Below, one piece after another: positions 48,771 to 58,221 of a DNA stretch of 64,000 nucleotides (positions are counted from its first letter, which is position 1; each line of letters opens with the position of its first letter). Origin of the DNA: Paenibacillus caui (GTDB lineage Bacteria > Bacillota > Bacilli > Paenibacillales > Paenibacillaceae); the NCBI RefSeq assembly GCF_019904135.1, contig NZ_JAIOGQ010000024.1:1-64000 (forward strand), written 5' to 3'. The position numbers were made by a program, and so were the translations under genes. The notes below the pieces were generated by a model. The model had not been told where the DNA came from and made no database searches. It saw only the letters and a program-made list of their open reading frames with translations.

Positions 48771-50108
48771 ATGCTTCAGGAATCGGTCAAGCGGGATCAT
48801 TACAAAGCGGCCATGATGGAGAAGCTGCACAGCAGGACGGCGGTGATCGGCGTCATCGGGCTCGGCTATGTCGGGCTGCCGCTGGCGGTAGAGAAGGCAA
48901 AGGCCGGCTACCATGTCATCGGCTTTGATGTGCAGGCTTCGAAGATCGACATGGTCAATCAGGGAGTCAACTATATCGGCGATATCGTGGACGAGGATTT
49001 AAGGGCAATGGCGCAGAGCGGACAACTAAGAGCCACCTCCGACTATGCTTTTCTGAAGGAAGTCGATGCGGTTGCCATCTGCGTGCCGACGCCGCTCGAT
49101 ACTTACCGGCAGCCCGATACCAGCTATGTAGAACAGTCAGCCAGGGAAGTTGCGAGATTTCTGCATCCGGGGATGCTGGTGGTGCTGGAAAGCACCACGT
49201 ATCCGGGAACGACCGAAGAGCTGGTCAAGCCGATTCTGGAGTCTTCCGGCCTGACTTGCGGCGAGGATTTCTTCCTTGCTTATTCACCCGAGCGGGTAGA
49301 TCCGGGGAACCGGACCTTCAACACCAAAAATACGCCCAAGGTGGTGGGCGGTGTGACGGACGCCTGCTCGCAAGTGGCGGAGGCGCTGTACCGCGAGGTG
49401 CTGGATGGCAGCGTACACGTGGTGTCCAGTCCGGCGGTGGCCGAGATGGAAAAGATCTACGAGAACACCTTTCGCCATATCAACATTGCGCTGGCCAACG
49501 AAATGGCGATTCTGTGCAGCCGGATGGGCATCAACGTGTGGGACGTGATTGAGGCGGCCCAAACAAAGCCGTACGGGTTCATGGCATTCTACCCCGGACC
49601 CGGTTTAGGGGGGCACTGCATTCCGATCGACCCGTTCTATTTGACCTGGAAGGCGAGAAAATACAATTATCATACCCGATTGATCGAGCTTGCCGGGGAA
49701 ATCAACCATGCCATGCCGGAATTCGTCGTCCAGCGAATCGGCGAAATTCTGAATGAGCGTAAAAAGCCGATTCACGGCTCGACCGTTTATTTGCTGGGAG
49801 TGGCCTATAAAAAGGATGTTGACGATTACCGGGAATCCCCCGTTCTAGAGATTATCGGGCTGCTGGAGCAGAGGGGGGCCAGGGTATGGGTCAGCGATAC
49901 CCATATTCCAAGCTTCAAGCGGCAGGGGAAGCTTTGCGAATGTGTGCCTTTGACCTCAGAGAGGCTTGCGGCGGCGGACATCACGGTGATCACGACCGAT
50001 CATAGCGGATTTGATTATGAGCGGATTGCCGCAAGCAGCGCCGCCTTGTTCGATACGCGAAACGCAATGCGCGAGCTGCAAAAGCCGGAGCGATATTACT
50101 TGCTATAG
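48771..50108 (+). CDS. Nucleotide-sugar dehydrogenase, WbpA-like UDP-N-acetylglucosamine 6-dehydrogenase
   Basis: 445 residues; ATG with GGGGGA. UDPG/MGDP dehydrogenase order: N-terminal NAD domain with GVIGLGYVGLPLA (Gly30-x-Gly32-x2-Gly35), STTYPGTTEELVKPIL, central helix EMEKIYENTFRHINIALANE, and the catalytic Cys283 in GPGLGGHCIPIDPFYL. The C-terminal domain begins GVAYKKDVDDYRESPV. It oxidises C6 of a UDP-sugar to the uronic acid in two NAD-dependent steps. The WbpA branch (UDP-GlcNAc) rather than UDP-Glc is favoured by the neighbours and by the PYGFMAFYPGPGLGGHC segment. Confidence 0.88.
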   Translation: MLQESVKRDHYKAAMMEKLHSRTAVIGVIGLGYVGLPLAVEKAKAGYHVIGFDVQASKIDMVNQGVNYIGDIVDEDLRAMAQSGQLRATSDYAFLKEVDAVAICVPTPLDTYRQPDTSYVEQSAREVARFLHPGMLVVLESTTYPGTTEELVKPILESSGLTCGEDFFLAYSPERVDPGNRTFNTKNTPKVVGGVTDACSQVAEALYREVLDGSVHVVSSPAVAEMEKIYENTFRHINIALANEMAILCSRMGINVWDVIEAAQTKPYGFMAFYPGPGLGGHCIPIDPFYLTWKARKYNYHTRLIELAGEINHAMPEFVVQRIGEILNERKKPIHGSTVYLLGVAYKKDVDDYRESPVLEIIGLLEQRGARVWVSDTHIPSFKRQGKLCECVPLTSERLAAADITVITTDHSGFDYERIAASSAALFDTRNAMRELQKPERYYLL

Positions 50109-50125
50109 CAAAAGGAGCTGTGAGC

Positions 50126-50707
50126 ATGGGTTATGATGTACATCCTACCGCTATTGTGGATGAAGGAGCAGCTATTGGAGAGGACACCCGGGTATGGCAT
50201 TATTCGCATATTTCCGGAACATCCGTGATCGGGAAGCGATGCAGCCTGGGGCAGAACGTCTACGTGGCCGACCGCGTCTTGATCGGGAACAATGTGAAAA
50301 TTCAGAACAATGTGTCCGTCTATGAGGGAGTGATCCTGGAGGACGATGTCTTTTGCGGGCCCAGCATGGTGTTTACCAATGTCCGTACGCCGCGCTCCGC
50401 GTTTCCGAGGAACAAGAGCGAAGACTATTTGCACACGGTTGTGAAGCGGGGGGCCTCCATTGGCGCCAATGCAACAGTCGTATGCGGGGTCACGATCGGC
50501 GAGTGGGCGATGATCGCGGCCGGGGCTGTCATTACGAGAGATGTTCCCGCTTACGCCTTGTACGCAGGGGTTCCTGCCAGAAGGACGGGATGGGCCTGCG
50601 AGTGCGGGCAAACGCTGGTGTTTCAGCAGGGCCAGGCGGTGTGCGGACACTGCGGCCGCGAATACCGCACGATTCAGGATACCGTCATGAAAACAAAGGA
50701 GGTGTAA
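50126..50707 (+). CDS. Hexapeptide-repeat N-acetyltransferase, WbpD/WlbB-like
   Basis: 193 residues from ATG 50126 (AAGGAG 10 bases ahead; GTG 50120 possible). Left-handed beta-helix repeats run through residues about 10-140 (VIGKRCSLGQNVYVADRVLI, VKIQNNVSVYEGVILEDDVF). The active-site His of the family lies in SIGANATVVCGVTIGEWAMI or its neighbour. A C-terminal CxC...CxxC segment (WACECGQTLVF, VCGHCGREY) is a zinc-ribbon-like end that many WbpD relatives carry. Predicted to acetylate the 3-amino group of the UDP-sugar made by the adjacent aminotransferase. Confidence 0.85.
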   Translation: MGYDVHPTAIVDEGAAIGEDTRVWHYSHISGTSVIGKRCSLGQNVYVADRVLIGNNVKIQNNVSVYEGVILEDDVFCGPSMVFTNVRTPRSAFPRNKSEDYLHTVVKRGASIGANATVVCGVTIGEWAMIAAGAVITRDVPAYALYAGVPARRTGWACECGQTLVFQQGQAVCGHCGREYRTIQDTVMKTKEV

Positions 50708-50710
50708 AGG

Positions 50711-51835
50711 ATGGAACAACCATCAACCTTTTCGAACCGAATTCCCGTGCTTGATTTAAGCCGGGAGATCCGCGAGCTGAAGCCTCAGCTCATGCAGGCG
50801 GCTCAAGACGTACTGGATGGAGGCGCCTTTATTATGGGCGACAATGTCAGACAGCTCGAGCGCGAGATTGCCGGGTATTTGGGCGTCAACTATGCCGTAG
50901 CGCTCAATTCGGGGACGGATGCCCTCGTGATCGCTCTCCTTGCAGCCGGCATCGGCGAAGGGGATGAGGTCATAACGACTCCGTTCACCTTCTTCGCCAC
51001 CGCCGAGGCCATTAGCCGGGTGAATGCCGTGCCGGTCTTTGCTGATGTGGAGCCGGACACCTTCAATCTGAATCCGGACCGGCTTAAGGAGGCGATTACG
51101 CCAAGGACCAAAGCGATCATCCCGGTCCATCTGTTCGGACAGCCTGCGGACATGGACCGTCTTATGGAGCTCGCGCAGGCCCATGGGCTGCACGTGATCG
51201 AAGACGCGGCGCAGGCGTTCGGCGCCGATCATCAGGGACGAAAAGCGGGGACGATCGGGGATATCGGCTGCTTCTCTTTTTTCCCATCCAAAAATTTGGG
51301 CGCCTTCGGCGACGGCGGAATGCTGGTCACAAATAGCGGTGACATTGCGGAACAAGCGACCATGCTGCGGGCGCACGGCTCGAAGAAGAAGTACTATAAC
51401 GAGCTGATCGGCCTCAATTCCCGGCTGGACGAGATCCAGGCCGCTTTCCTGAGGGTGAAGCTCCCCTATATCGAGAAGTGGAATGAGGACAGAAGACAGG
51501 CCGCCCGGGTGTACCGGGAGCTGCTGGGGCAGGTGTCCGGCCTGAAATGTCCGGTGGAGACGGAGCGTGCGCGGCATGTGTTTCACCAATATACGGTCCG
51601 CGTCATGGACGGGAGAAGGGACGAACTGAAGTCCGCGCTGGATCAGGCGGGCATCGGTACAGCGGTGTACTACCCGCTGCCGGTTCACAAGCTGCCGGTG
51701 TATGAAGCGATGCAGGCTCATATGCCTGTGGCGGAGCAGCTTTCGGGGGAAGTGCTGTCGCTGCCGATCGGACCGCACATGGAAGCCGAAACGCAGGCGT
51801 ATATCGCGCGGAAGATTGTTGAAGCGCTTCGCTAA
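50711..51835 (+). CDS. DegT/DnrJ/EryC1-family PLP aminotransferase, WbpE-like
   Basis: 374 residues; ATG behind AAAGGAGGTG, 3 bp after the acetyltransferase stop. PLP-enzyme motifs: NSGTDALVIALLAAGIGEGD, Asp165 in HVIEDAAQAFGA (pyridine nitrogen) and the Schiff-base Lys194 in FSFFPSKNLGAFGDGGML. Transfers an amino group from glutamate to a 3-keto UDP-sugar in the WbpB/WbpE couple. Adjacent WbpA-, WbpB- and WbpD-like genes give the pathway. Confidence 0.87.
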   Translation: MEQPSTFSNRIPVLDLSREIRELKPQLMQAAQDVLDGGAFIMGDNVRQLEREIAGYLGVNYAVALNSGTDALVIALLAAGIGEGDEVITTPFTFFATAEAISRVNAVPVFADVEPDTFNLNPDRLKEAITPRTKAIIPVHLFGQPADMDRLMELAQAHGLHVIEDAAQAFGADHQGRKAGTIGDIGCFSFFPSKNLGAFGDGGMLVTNSGDIAEQATMLRAHGSKKKYYNELIGLNSRLDEIQAAFLRVKLPYIEKWNEDRRQAARVYRELLGQVSGLKCPVETERARHVFHQYTVRVMDGRRDELKSALDQAGIGTAVYYPLPVHKLPVYEAMQAHMPVAEQLSGEVLSLPIGPHMEAETQAYIARKIVEALR

Positions 51836-51842
51836 GGCCTGT

Positions 51843-53171
51843 ATGCGCCGGTACCTTAAACCATGGCTTATCGACACCTTTATCCGGAATGTCGCCTTGC
51901 TGGCCAGCGGCACGATGATCAGCCAGCTGATCATTCTGATCACGCTGCCGCTCCTGACCCGGCTTTATACGCCGGCGGAGTACGGCGCTTATTCCATGTA
52001 TATTTCGGTGATCGGGATGCTGCTGATGCTGGTCTCTTGCGCCTATGAAAACGCCATTACGCTGCCCGAGGATGACCGGACCGCCTCGGCCGTTACCGGC
52101 CTGAGCCTGCTCATCTGCGCGGGGGTAAGCCTGGCCTCCGGCCTGACGATGGCTCTCTTGCAAAAGCCGCTGGCCGCATGGCTGCCGGGCCTGCCGCAAT
52201 ACTATATGCTCTTCGCGCTTAGCCTGCTTGGCGTGGGGAGCTATCAGATCCTTAGCTGCTGGTCCATCCGCAAAAAATACTTCCGTCAGCTTGCCCGCAC
52301 CAAATATACGCAAAGCCTCGGCCAGGTGTCCTCCCAGCTTGCGCTCAGCCTGACTCACCTGGGGCCGCTTGGGCTCATTGCCGGCGACATTATCGGCCGT
52401 TCGGGCGGCCTGATTCCGCAGTGGCGGCTATGGCTGAGCGATATGCGCAGGCAGGCGATCCGCCTGGACTGGAGCAGCCTGAAGGATGCCGCCCGCCGGT
52501 ACAGACGTTTTCCGCAGCTGTCGCTCGTGTCCAACATCCTGAACAGCGTCTGCATCTATTTGCCGACGGTGCTGCTGGCCTCCTTCTACGGGGCGCAAAT
52601 GGCCGGACTGTTCGCCTTGGGCCAGCGCATCCTCGGTTCGCCGATGACGCTGATCATGACCTCGGTCCGGAATGTGTATCTGGCCGAATCTTCGGAGTAC
52701 ATCACAAGCGACCCCGCCAGGCTGGTCCCGTTGTTCCGCAAAACGGCCCTCCATGTGCTGGCTGCAGGGCTGTTGATCGTCGCAGTTTTTGTAGGCATCG
52801 CTCCGTATGCTTTTTCCTTCCTGTTCGGAGAGCAGTGGCGGCAATCCGCCGATTTGATTCGCCTCATGTCGGTCATGTATTTGAGCCAGTTCGTGGCCAA
52901 TTCGGTAGGAACGACGATTGACGTCATGGAGCGCCAGGATCTGCACCTGCTCCGCGAAGTAGTCCGCACGTTCATCATCCTGGGCGCCCTGCTGGCCGCC
53001 GGCTATACGCATCAAAGCGCGGAGACGGCCGTTCTGATGTTCAGTGCGGCGTCTACGCTCGGGTACTTGCTGCACCTGGGCTTGTCATGGCATGCGATCA
53101 GGAAATACGGAAAGGGCGCCGGGGAGCGGGGCACGCAGCGTCAGGCGTCTCATGCCCTGACGGAGGAATGA
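51843..53171 (+). CDS. Wzx-type oligosaccharide flippase (MATE/MOP superfamily)
   Basis: 442 residues from ATG 51843 (AAGG upstream; the frame is open further into the aminotransferase, so the start is uncertain). Twelve or so transmembrane helices. The family start ALLASGTMISQLIILITLPLLTRLYTPAEYG (key parts) and the Wzx-like loop RRYRRFPQLSLVSNILNSVC are visible. Exports the lipid-linked repeat unit to the outer face of the membrane, where the Wzy-like polymerase acts. Confidence 0.87.
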   Translation: MRRYLKPWLIDTFIRNVALLASGTMISQLIILITLPLLTRLYTPAEYGAYSMYISVIGMLLMLVSCAYENAITLPEDDRTASAVTGLSLLICAGVSLASGLTMALLQKPLAAWLPGLPQYYMLFALSLLGVGSYQILSCWSIRKKYFRQLARTKYTQSLGQVSSQLALSLTHLGPLGLIAGDIIGRSGGLIPQWRLWLSDMRRQAIRLDWSSLKDAARRYRRFPQLSLVSNILNSVCIYLPTVLLASFYGAQMAGLFALGQRILGSPMTLIMTSVRNVYLAESSEYITSDPARLVPLFRKTALHVLAAGLLIVAVFVGIAPYAFSFLFGEQWRQSADLIRLMSVMYLSQFVANSVGTTIDVMERQDLHLLREVVRTFIILGALLAAGYTHQSAETAVLMFSAASTLGYLLHLGLSWHAIRKYGKGAGERGTQRQASHALTEE

Positions 53172-53203
53172 ACATCAAACCATAAAGGAACGAGGGCCGT
53201 CCG

Positions 53204-54748
53204 TTGTTGATTGTACGTTCGCCCCGGCAGCGCATGCCGGAAAGAAACTATATTTATCAGGTGCTGCTCGGGGAGTTTCTCGGCCTTGAGTTCAGGACCG
53301 TGTTTGAAGACCGCAGCGATATTGAGATCGCGCCGGAGGACGGAGCCGCGGCTGGTGCTGGGGAAGGCGCCGGGGAGGGTGCCGGTGCCGGAGACTGCGC
53401 GGAATCCCGGCTTCGGCTGCGAATCGAGGACATTCTGCTGCAGACCCCGGGCGATGCGTGGCTGACGGCAGCCTCCTTGCCGAGGCTGCCTCTGGAGCTG
53501 TACGAACCGGAGCCGGACTGGGCTGCAGGCCCTGGGCCGGGCGAGCCCGTTCCGGTGCTTTACGGGCGCAGAAGGGACGGGCGGCCGTTTCTGGAACGGA
53601 CGGAGGACGGCCTGCGGTGCGGAGTGGACGTGTTCGGCAGCAGCTTCTTTATGCTGACGAGGTATGAGGAGCTTGTGCTGCCGGGCAGGGATCGGCACGA
53701 CCGGATGCCCGCCGCAGGCTCCATCGCCGCCCGTTCCGGGAGCCTCGACCGGCCGGTGGTCAATCTGTATGCGGAGCTGCTGTGGGCGGCTCTGCAGCGG
53801 CTGTGGCCGTGCCTTGCGCGCAGGAAGCGGAGCTTCAGGCTCAAGGTCAGCCACGACGTGGATGTCCCGTTCCTCGCCCTGCGGCGCAGCAGGCTGAGCC
53901 TGCTTAAGGAGAGCCTGGGCGACGCCGTCCTGCGGCGCAGCCCGGAGACGGCATGGCGCAAGGCGCGCATGCTGTGGCGGCGAAAGGGCGGCTTCGCCGC
54001 CGATCCGTTCAACAGCTTCGACTGGCTGATGCAGCTCAGCGAAGCGGCGGGAAGCCGGAGCGCCTTCTATTTCATCACGGAGGATACCGCTCCGGGGATG
54101 GACGGCAATTACACGATGAACGACCCGGAAATCGCCGGCCTGCTGCGCGAAATTCACCGCCGCGGCCATGAAATCGGGCTTCATCCGGGCTATCACACCT
54201 ATCTGCATCCGGAGCGGATCAGACGCGCATTCGAGCTGCTGCGGAAAGCGGCGGCGGAAGCCGGGGCCGAGCAGGAGGAATGGGGAGGCCGCCAGCATTA
54301 TTTGCGCTGGAGAGCCCCGGATACGTGGCAGCATTGGGAGGATGCGGGCCTTCATTACGACAGCACGCTGAGCTATGCCGACCGTGCCGGCTTCCGCTGC
54401 GGCACCTGCTACGAATATCCGGTGTTCAATCTGAAGACGCGAAAGCCGCTGCGGCTTCGGGAACGCCCGCTGATCGTGATGGACCAGTCCGTTTTGCACC
54501 CGGACTATATGGGGCTTCGCGGCGGCCAGGCCGCCGCAGCCATTCGCCACTACTACAGCGAGTGCGCCAAGTATAACGGCGATTTTACGCTGCTCTGGCA
54601 CAATAGCCAGCTGATCCGGCGGTCGGAACGCCGGTTGTACCGGAGCTGTATCGAAGAGATTGCCCGTACGCAGGTACCGTTGGCTGGTGCCACCCATGCG
54701 CAAAGTGTGCCGGGCATCGGCATCGGCGAGGAAGGAGGGAAGAGATGA
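53204..54748 (+). CDS. DUF7033-polysaccharide deacetylase protein with a variable Gly/Ala/Glu linker
   Basis: 514 residues from TTG 53204 with GAGGG ahead. N-terminal part (1-45 and 66-205) resembles DUF7033, with SFFMLTRYEELVLPGRDRHD. Residues 47-63 are a low-complexity insert (GAAAGAGEGAGEGAGAG). The C-terminal deacetylase domain starts KVSHDVDVPFLAL (metal Asp) and includes RRGHEIGLHPGYHTYLHPER (His metal ligands) and a late LLWHNSQ. Probably a sugar deacetylase acting on the polymer or its intermediates. No signal peptide visible. Confidence 0.8.
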   Translation: MLIVRSPRQRMPERNYIYQVLLGEFLGLEFRTVFEDRSDIEIAPEDGAAAGAGEGAGEGAGAGDCAESRLRLRIEDILLQTPGDAWLTAASLPRLPLELYEPEPDWAAGPGPGEPVPVLYGRRRDGRPFLERTEDGLRCGVDVFGSSFFMLTRYEELVLPGRDRHDRMPAAGSIAARSGSLDRPVVNLYAELLWAALQRLWPCLARRKRSFRLKVSHDVDVPFLALRRSRLSLLKESLGDAVLRRSPETAWRKARMLWRRKGGFAADPFNSFDWLMQLSEAAGSRSAFYFITEDTAPGMDGNYTMNDPEIAGLLREIHRRGHEIGLHPGYHTYLHPERIRRAFELLRKAAAEAGAEQEEWGGRQHYLRWRAPDTWQHWEDAGLHYDSTLSYADRAGFRCGTCYEYPVFNLKTRKPLRLRERPLIVMDQSVLHPDYMGLRGGQAAAAIRHYYSECAKYNGDFTLLWHNSQLIRRSERRLYRSCIEEIARTQVPLAGATHAQSVPGIGIGEEGGKR

Positions 54749-55845
54749 AGATCGCTTACTTGATTCATTGGAACGAAGGCGCGGAGAGCGGCGTGTTCAA
54801 GAAGGTCGTCCACCAAATGACGGAGTGGCGGCGGTTTGGCCATGAAGCGGCGCTGTTTCTGTTCACCTGCAAACCTGCGGGCGATTGGGCCAATGCGGCC
54901 GAGGGCATTGAAACAAATGTGCAGATATACAGCAGCGCTTCACGGCGGATGGCCGATTTCGGCAAGCTGGCCCGAAAAGTCCGCGCTTGGCAGCCTGACG
55001 TTATCTATCACCGGTTCGATCTTTATTATGTTCCGCTTCCCCGGCTGCTGCGGGAGATCCCCTCCGTTCTGGAAATCAACAGCAACGATCTCGCCGAACT
55101 CCGGATGGAGAAGCGGCTGCGCTATTATTACCATGTCTTTACCCGGGGGAAGGTGCTGGCCGCCGCCAAGGGCCATGTCTATGTCAGCGGAGAGCTGGCG
55201 GCCACCGGCCATTACCGCAGGTACGCCAAAAACCGCGCCATTATCGGGAACGGCATCCGGCTGGACGATTTTCCGGGGTCAGAGGTCCGCCCGCCATCGT
55301 CCGCAGGCGGCAGTTCTCCCCGGCTGGTATTCATCGGCTCGCCCGGACAGCCCTGGCACGGGGCGGATCTGATCGCCGAGCTGGCCCGGCTGAAGCCGGA
55401 GTGGAGCTTCGATCTGATCGGACTAAGCGCAGAGGAGCTGGAGCAGCCGGCTCCAGGAAACATGACGTTTCACGGCAAAATGAAACGTTCCGAGTATCAG
55501 CCCCTGCTGGAGCGGGCGGATGTTGCCATCGGCACGCTCGCCCTGTACCGCAAGGAGATGAAGGAAGCTTCCCCGCTTAAGGTCCGCGAATATTTGGCCA
55601 ATGGGCTGCCGGTCATTATCGCCTATGAAGAGACGGATTTTGCGGATGAAGTTCCGTTCATGCTGAAGCTCCCGCTCGGTCCGTGGAACATCCGGGACCA
55701 CCTTGCGGCCATAGAGCGGTTTGTGGCACAGTGGCAGGGCAAACGGGTCTGCAGAGAGGCAGTACGGCATTTGGACACGGCCTGCAAGGAAGAAGCGCGG
55801 CTTGCGTTTATGAAGCGAATGATGGAAAAGGGTGAAGAGGCATGA
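54745..55845 (+). CDS. GT4-type glycosyltransferase
   Basis: 366 residues; ATG overlaps the previous stop (ATGA). GT-B fold: N-terminal donor/acceptor lobe with MKIAYLIHWNEGAESGVFKK, and C-terminal lobe with LVFIGSPGQPWHGADLIAEL and the E-x7-E-like region KEASPLKVREYLANGLPVI, which binds the nucleotide-sugar. Adds one sugar of the repeat unit on the inner face of the membrane. The specific sugar is unknown. Confidence 0.87.
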   Translation: MKIAYLIHWNEGAESGVFKKVVHQMTEWRRFGHEAALFLFTCKPAGDWANAAEGIETNVQIYSSASRRMADFGKLARKVRAWQPDVIYHRFDLYYVPLPRLLREIPSVLEINSNDLAELRMEKRLRYYYHVFTRGKVLAAAKGHVYVSGELAATGHYRRYAKNRAIIGNGIRLDDFPGSEVRPPSSAGGSSPRLVFIGSPGQPWHGADLIAELARLKPEWSFDLIGLSAEELEQPAPGNMTFHGKMKRSEYQPLLERADVAIGTLALYRKEMKEASPLKVREYLANGLPVIIAYEETDFADEVPFMLKLPLGPWNIRDHLAAIERFVAQWQGKRVCREAVRHLDTACKEEARLAFMKRMMEKGEEA

Positions 55846-57131
55846 GCGTCGAGACGGTTTTTATCGTACTGCTGCTGGGCAGCATGCTGGTCTTTCTGGC
55901 ACAGTGCGTCCTTCACTTGGGCCTTGCCCTCAATCCGGCTCTTCTGTTCGGCTTTTGCCTTTACTTCGATATGATCGGCTATTTCTACAAGAAAGTCATG
56001 CCCGGCAACGCGCTGCTTATACTGGTGGCGCTCCCGCTAATCCTGGTGTCCATCATCATGCTGCAGAAACCGATAAAACCGCTTGGCCTGCTGGACAATG
56101 ATGGACTGTGGCTGTGGGCTGTCTTTTTCGCCTATTGCATTCTTTCTTTCGCCTGGTCGCCGCACCAGTCCGCGGGGCTGTCCAAACTGCTGCTACTGCT
56201 TGCGCATGGCGTAATTCCGGGGCTTTATACATATATTTTCTATAAAAAATACAACCGGTTCTCCTGGACCCTCGTCGCGCTGTTCGGACTGGCCTATGCG
56301 GTCGTGCATTTGACGTTCGGAGCGTACACGGCGGAATATCCGGGCAGGCTTACGCTGCCGGGGGACAATCCGATTTTTAACGCGCGGATCTCGCTGCTCA
56401 CCGTGACAGTCTGCTTATGGGGCAGGGGGATTCCGGTGTGGCTTCGTCTGGCCGCAGGCGGAGCGGCGGCGGTATCCGCCATCGAAACGCAGTCCAGAGG
56501 TCCGCTGGCCGCCTTTGTCATCGCCAACCTGCTCATTCTCGCTTACTTCCTCTTCCGTAAAATGCGTGAAAATAACGGGCTGACGTGCCGGCGCCGCCTT
56601 CCCAAATGGATCATGGCTGCCGTGGTTGTTGGACTTGTTGCAGCAGGAACGGGGCTATGGTTTAAAGACTCTCTTGCCAGTGCAGTCCAGAGCAGCCGAT
56701 TTACCGTTCTGTTCGATAAAAGCCTGCTTCAGAGCGATGACAACTATCTCGGCCGGGTAGGCATGCAGCTCGAGGCTTTGAACACCTTTGAAGAGCATCC
56801 CTTCTTTGGTGTCGGTCTGGGCGGGCAGACACCGCCGGTGCAGGATGAATTTCCGCACAATGTGCTTCTGGAAATCGCCACCGAGCTTGGGATCGCGGGA
56901 TTGTTTCTCTTTTCCTCGGCCTTCCTCTTCTCCCTTTACGCGGCCAGGAATCATCCGGTGCTTATGGTGATGATGCTTCAGTCACTCATCTCCGCTTTGG
57001 TGAGCGGCGATTTCGGCTTTAATTTTGAATATGTATTTATTGCAGTGGTCTCGCTGGCCTTTGTGCCGGCGAGGGAGCAAAAAGGAGCTGCCGTTTATGA
57101 AGAGGGTTCTCTTTCTTTTGACAGGGCTTGA
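55842..57131 (+). CDS. O-antigen ligase/Wzy-type polymerase
   Basis: 429 residues, overlapping the previous stop by 4 bp. About eleven transmembrane helices and one long outside loop near 285-345, with the Wzy_C pattern LEALNTFEEHPFFGVGLGGQ and HNVLLEIATELGIAGLFLFS (the conserved H-N in this family). Predicted to link lipid-borne repeats into polymer outside the membrane. The next gene starts 35 bp before its stop. Confidence 0.87.
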   Translation: MSVETVFIVLLLGSMLVFLAQCVLHLGLALNPALLFGFCLYFDMIGYFYKKVMPGNALLILVALPLILVSIIMLQKPIKPLGLLDNDGLWLWAVFFAYCILSFAWSPHQSAGLSKLLLLLAHGVIPGLYTYIFYKKYNRFSWTLVALFGLAYAVVHLTFGAYTAEYPGRLTLPGDNPIFNARISLLTVTVCLWGRGIPVWLRLAAGGAAAVSAIETQSRGPLAAFVIANLLILAYFLFRKMRENNGLTCRRRLPKWIMAAVVVGLVAAGTGLWFKDSLASAVQSSRFTVLFDKSLLQSDDNYLGRVGMQLEALNTFEEHPFFGVGLGGQTPPVQDEFPHNVLLEIATELGIAGLFLFSSAFLFSLYAARNHPVLMVMMLQSLISALVSGDFGFNFEYVFIAVVSLAFVPAREQKGAAVYEEGSLSFDRA

Positions 57132-58221
57132 TTACGCAGGAGCCGAAACCCAGGTCGTCCAGCTGTGCAGGGTCTTTCGGGGCATGGGCTGCTCGGTTCA
57201 GCTGATCAGCATGATCGAACCGGCGGCTTTCCTGGAAGAACTGGCGGCAATGGGGGTGGCCGTGATGACGCTTGGCATGCGGAAGGGCATTGCCGATCCA
57301 AGGGCGATTGTCCGGCTGAGGCGGCGAATCCGCGAATTTCAGCCGGATGTCGTTCACAGCCATATGGTTCACGCCAATCTGCTGGCCAGAATCACCCGGT
57401 TGTTCGTCCGTATGCCGGTTCTGGCCTGCACGGCTCACAGCATCTATGAAGGCGGCCGCCTGCGCAGCTGGCTTTACCGGGTCACGGACCGCTTGTGCGA
57501 CATCATGACGAACGTCAGCCAGGAGGCGGTGAACCGGTACATTGCGATCAAGGCGTCGCCGCCGGGCAAAATCCGGTTCATGCCCAATGGCATCGACATG
57601 GGGAGGTTCGCGGAGCAAACCGGGAAGCGCCTAAACTGCCGGGAGGAGCTCGGCGTGGGGGAGAGCTTCGTATGGCTCGCCGCCGGGCGGCTCGCTCCGG
57701 AGAAGGATTACATGACGATGCTGGCCGCATTCTCCGAAGTGCGCAAGAGCTGTCCGCACACGACGCTGCTTATTGCCGGGATCGGGCCCGACGCCGAAGC
57801 GCTGCAGCGGTTCAGCCGCCGCCTGCGGCTGGAGGACGGGGTGCGATTTCTGGGTATCCGTACAGACATCCCCGTGCTGATGAACGCAGCGGACGCCTAT
57901 CTGATGTCCTCCAAATGGGAAGGACTGCCGATGGTGCTGCTGGAGGCGTGCGCCAGCGGACTGCCGATCGTGGCCACGGATGTAGGCGGCAACGGAGAGA
58001 TTGTAAACAGCGGCGTCAACGGCTATTTGGCGGAGCCGTCAAATCCGGAGCAGTTGGCGGACCAAATGCGCAGGCTGATGAGCCATACCCCGGAGCGGCG
58101 TGCCGAGATGGGACGCTATAGCCGGGAGCTCGTCAGACAGCGCTATGATATCCATGCGATTGCCAAGCGATGGGAGGGTCTCTATGAGCAGGCAGCCGGG
58201 AAGAAACGGCTCCGTTCCTAA
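57097..58221 (+). CDS. GT4-type glycosyltransferase
   Basis: 374 residues from ATG 57097, picked because AAAGGAG lies 10 bases ahead inside the polymerase gene. GT4 N-lobe KRVLFLLTGLDYAGAETQVV, then LARITRLFVRMPVLACTAHS; C-lobe VWLAAGRLAPEKDYMTMLAA and the donor-site SSKWEGLPMVLLEACASGLP (E-x7-E). It belongs to the sub-group with GGAE-like N-terminus that uses UDP- or GDP-sugars. Overlaps the next gene by 38 bp. Confidence 0.87.
   Translation: MKRVLFLLTGLDYAGAETQVVQLCRVFRGMGCSVQLISMIEPAAFLEELAAMGVAVMTLGMRKGIADPRAIVRLRRRIREFQPDVVHSHMVHANLLARITRLFVRMPVLACTAHSIYEGGRLRSWLYRVTDRLCDIMTNVSQEAVNRYIAIKASPPGKIRFMPNGIDMGRFAEQTGKRLNCREELGVGESFVWLAAGRLAPEKDYMTMLAAFSEVRKSCPHTTLLIAGIGPDAEALQRFSRRLRLEDGVRFLGIRTDIPVLMNAADAYLMSSKWEGLPMVLLEACASGLPIVATDVGGNGEIVNSGVNGYLAEPSNPEQLADQMRRLMSHTPERRAEMGRYSRELVRQRYDIHAIAKRWEGLYEQAAGKKRLRS

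Noticed and set aside
47624-51835. Pathway to UDP-ManNAc3NAc uronic acid
   Set aside because: This would need a WbpI-type 2-epimerase, which I did not find; the GalE-like enzyme at 62019 belongs to a different (C4, SDR) family.
50756-51943. 395-codon minus-strand frame opposite the aminotransferase
   Set aside because: Crosses a gene boundary on the other strand, has shadow composition and no recognisable motif.
53150-54703. 517-codon minus-strand frame opposite the DUF7033 deacetylase
   Set aside because: Arg/Pro/Gln-rich shadow without domain or start signal; the plus-strand gene has motifs and fits the operon.
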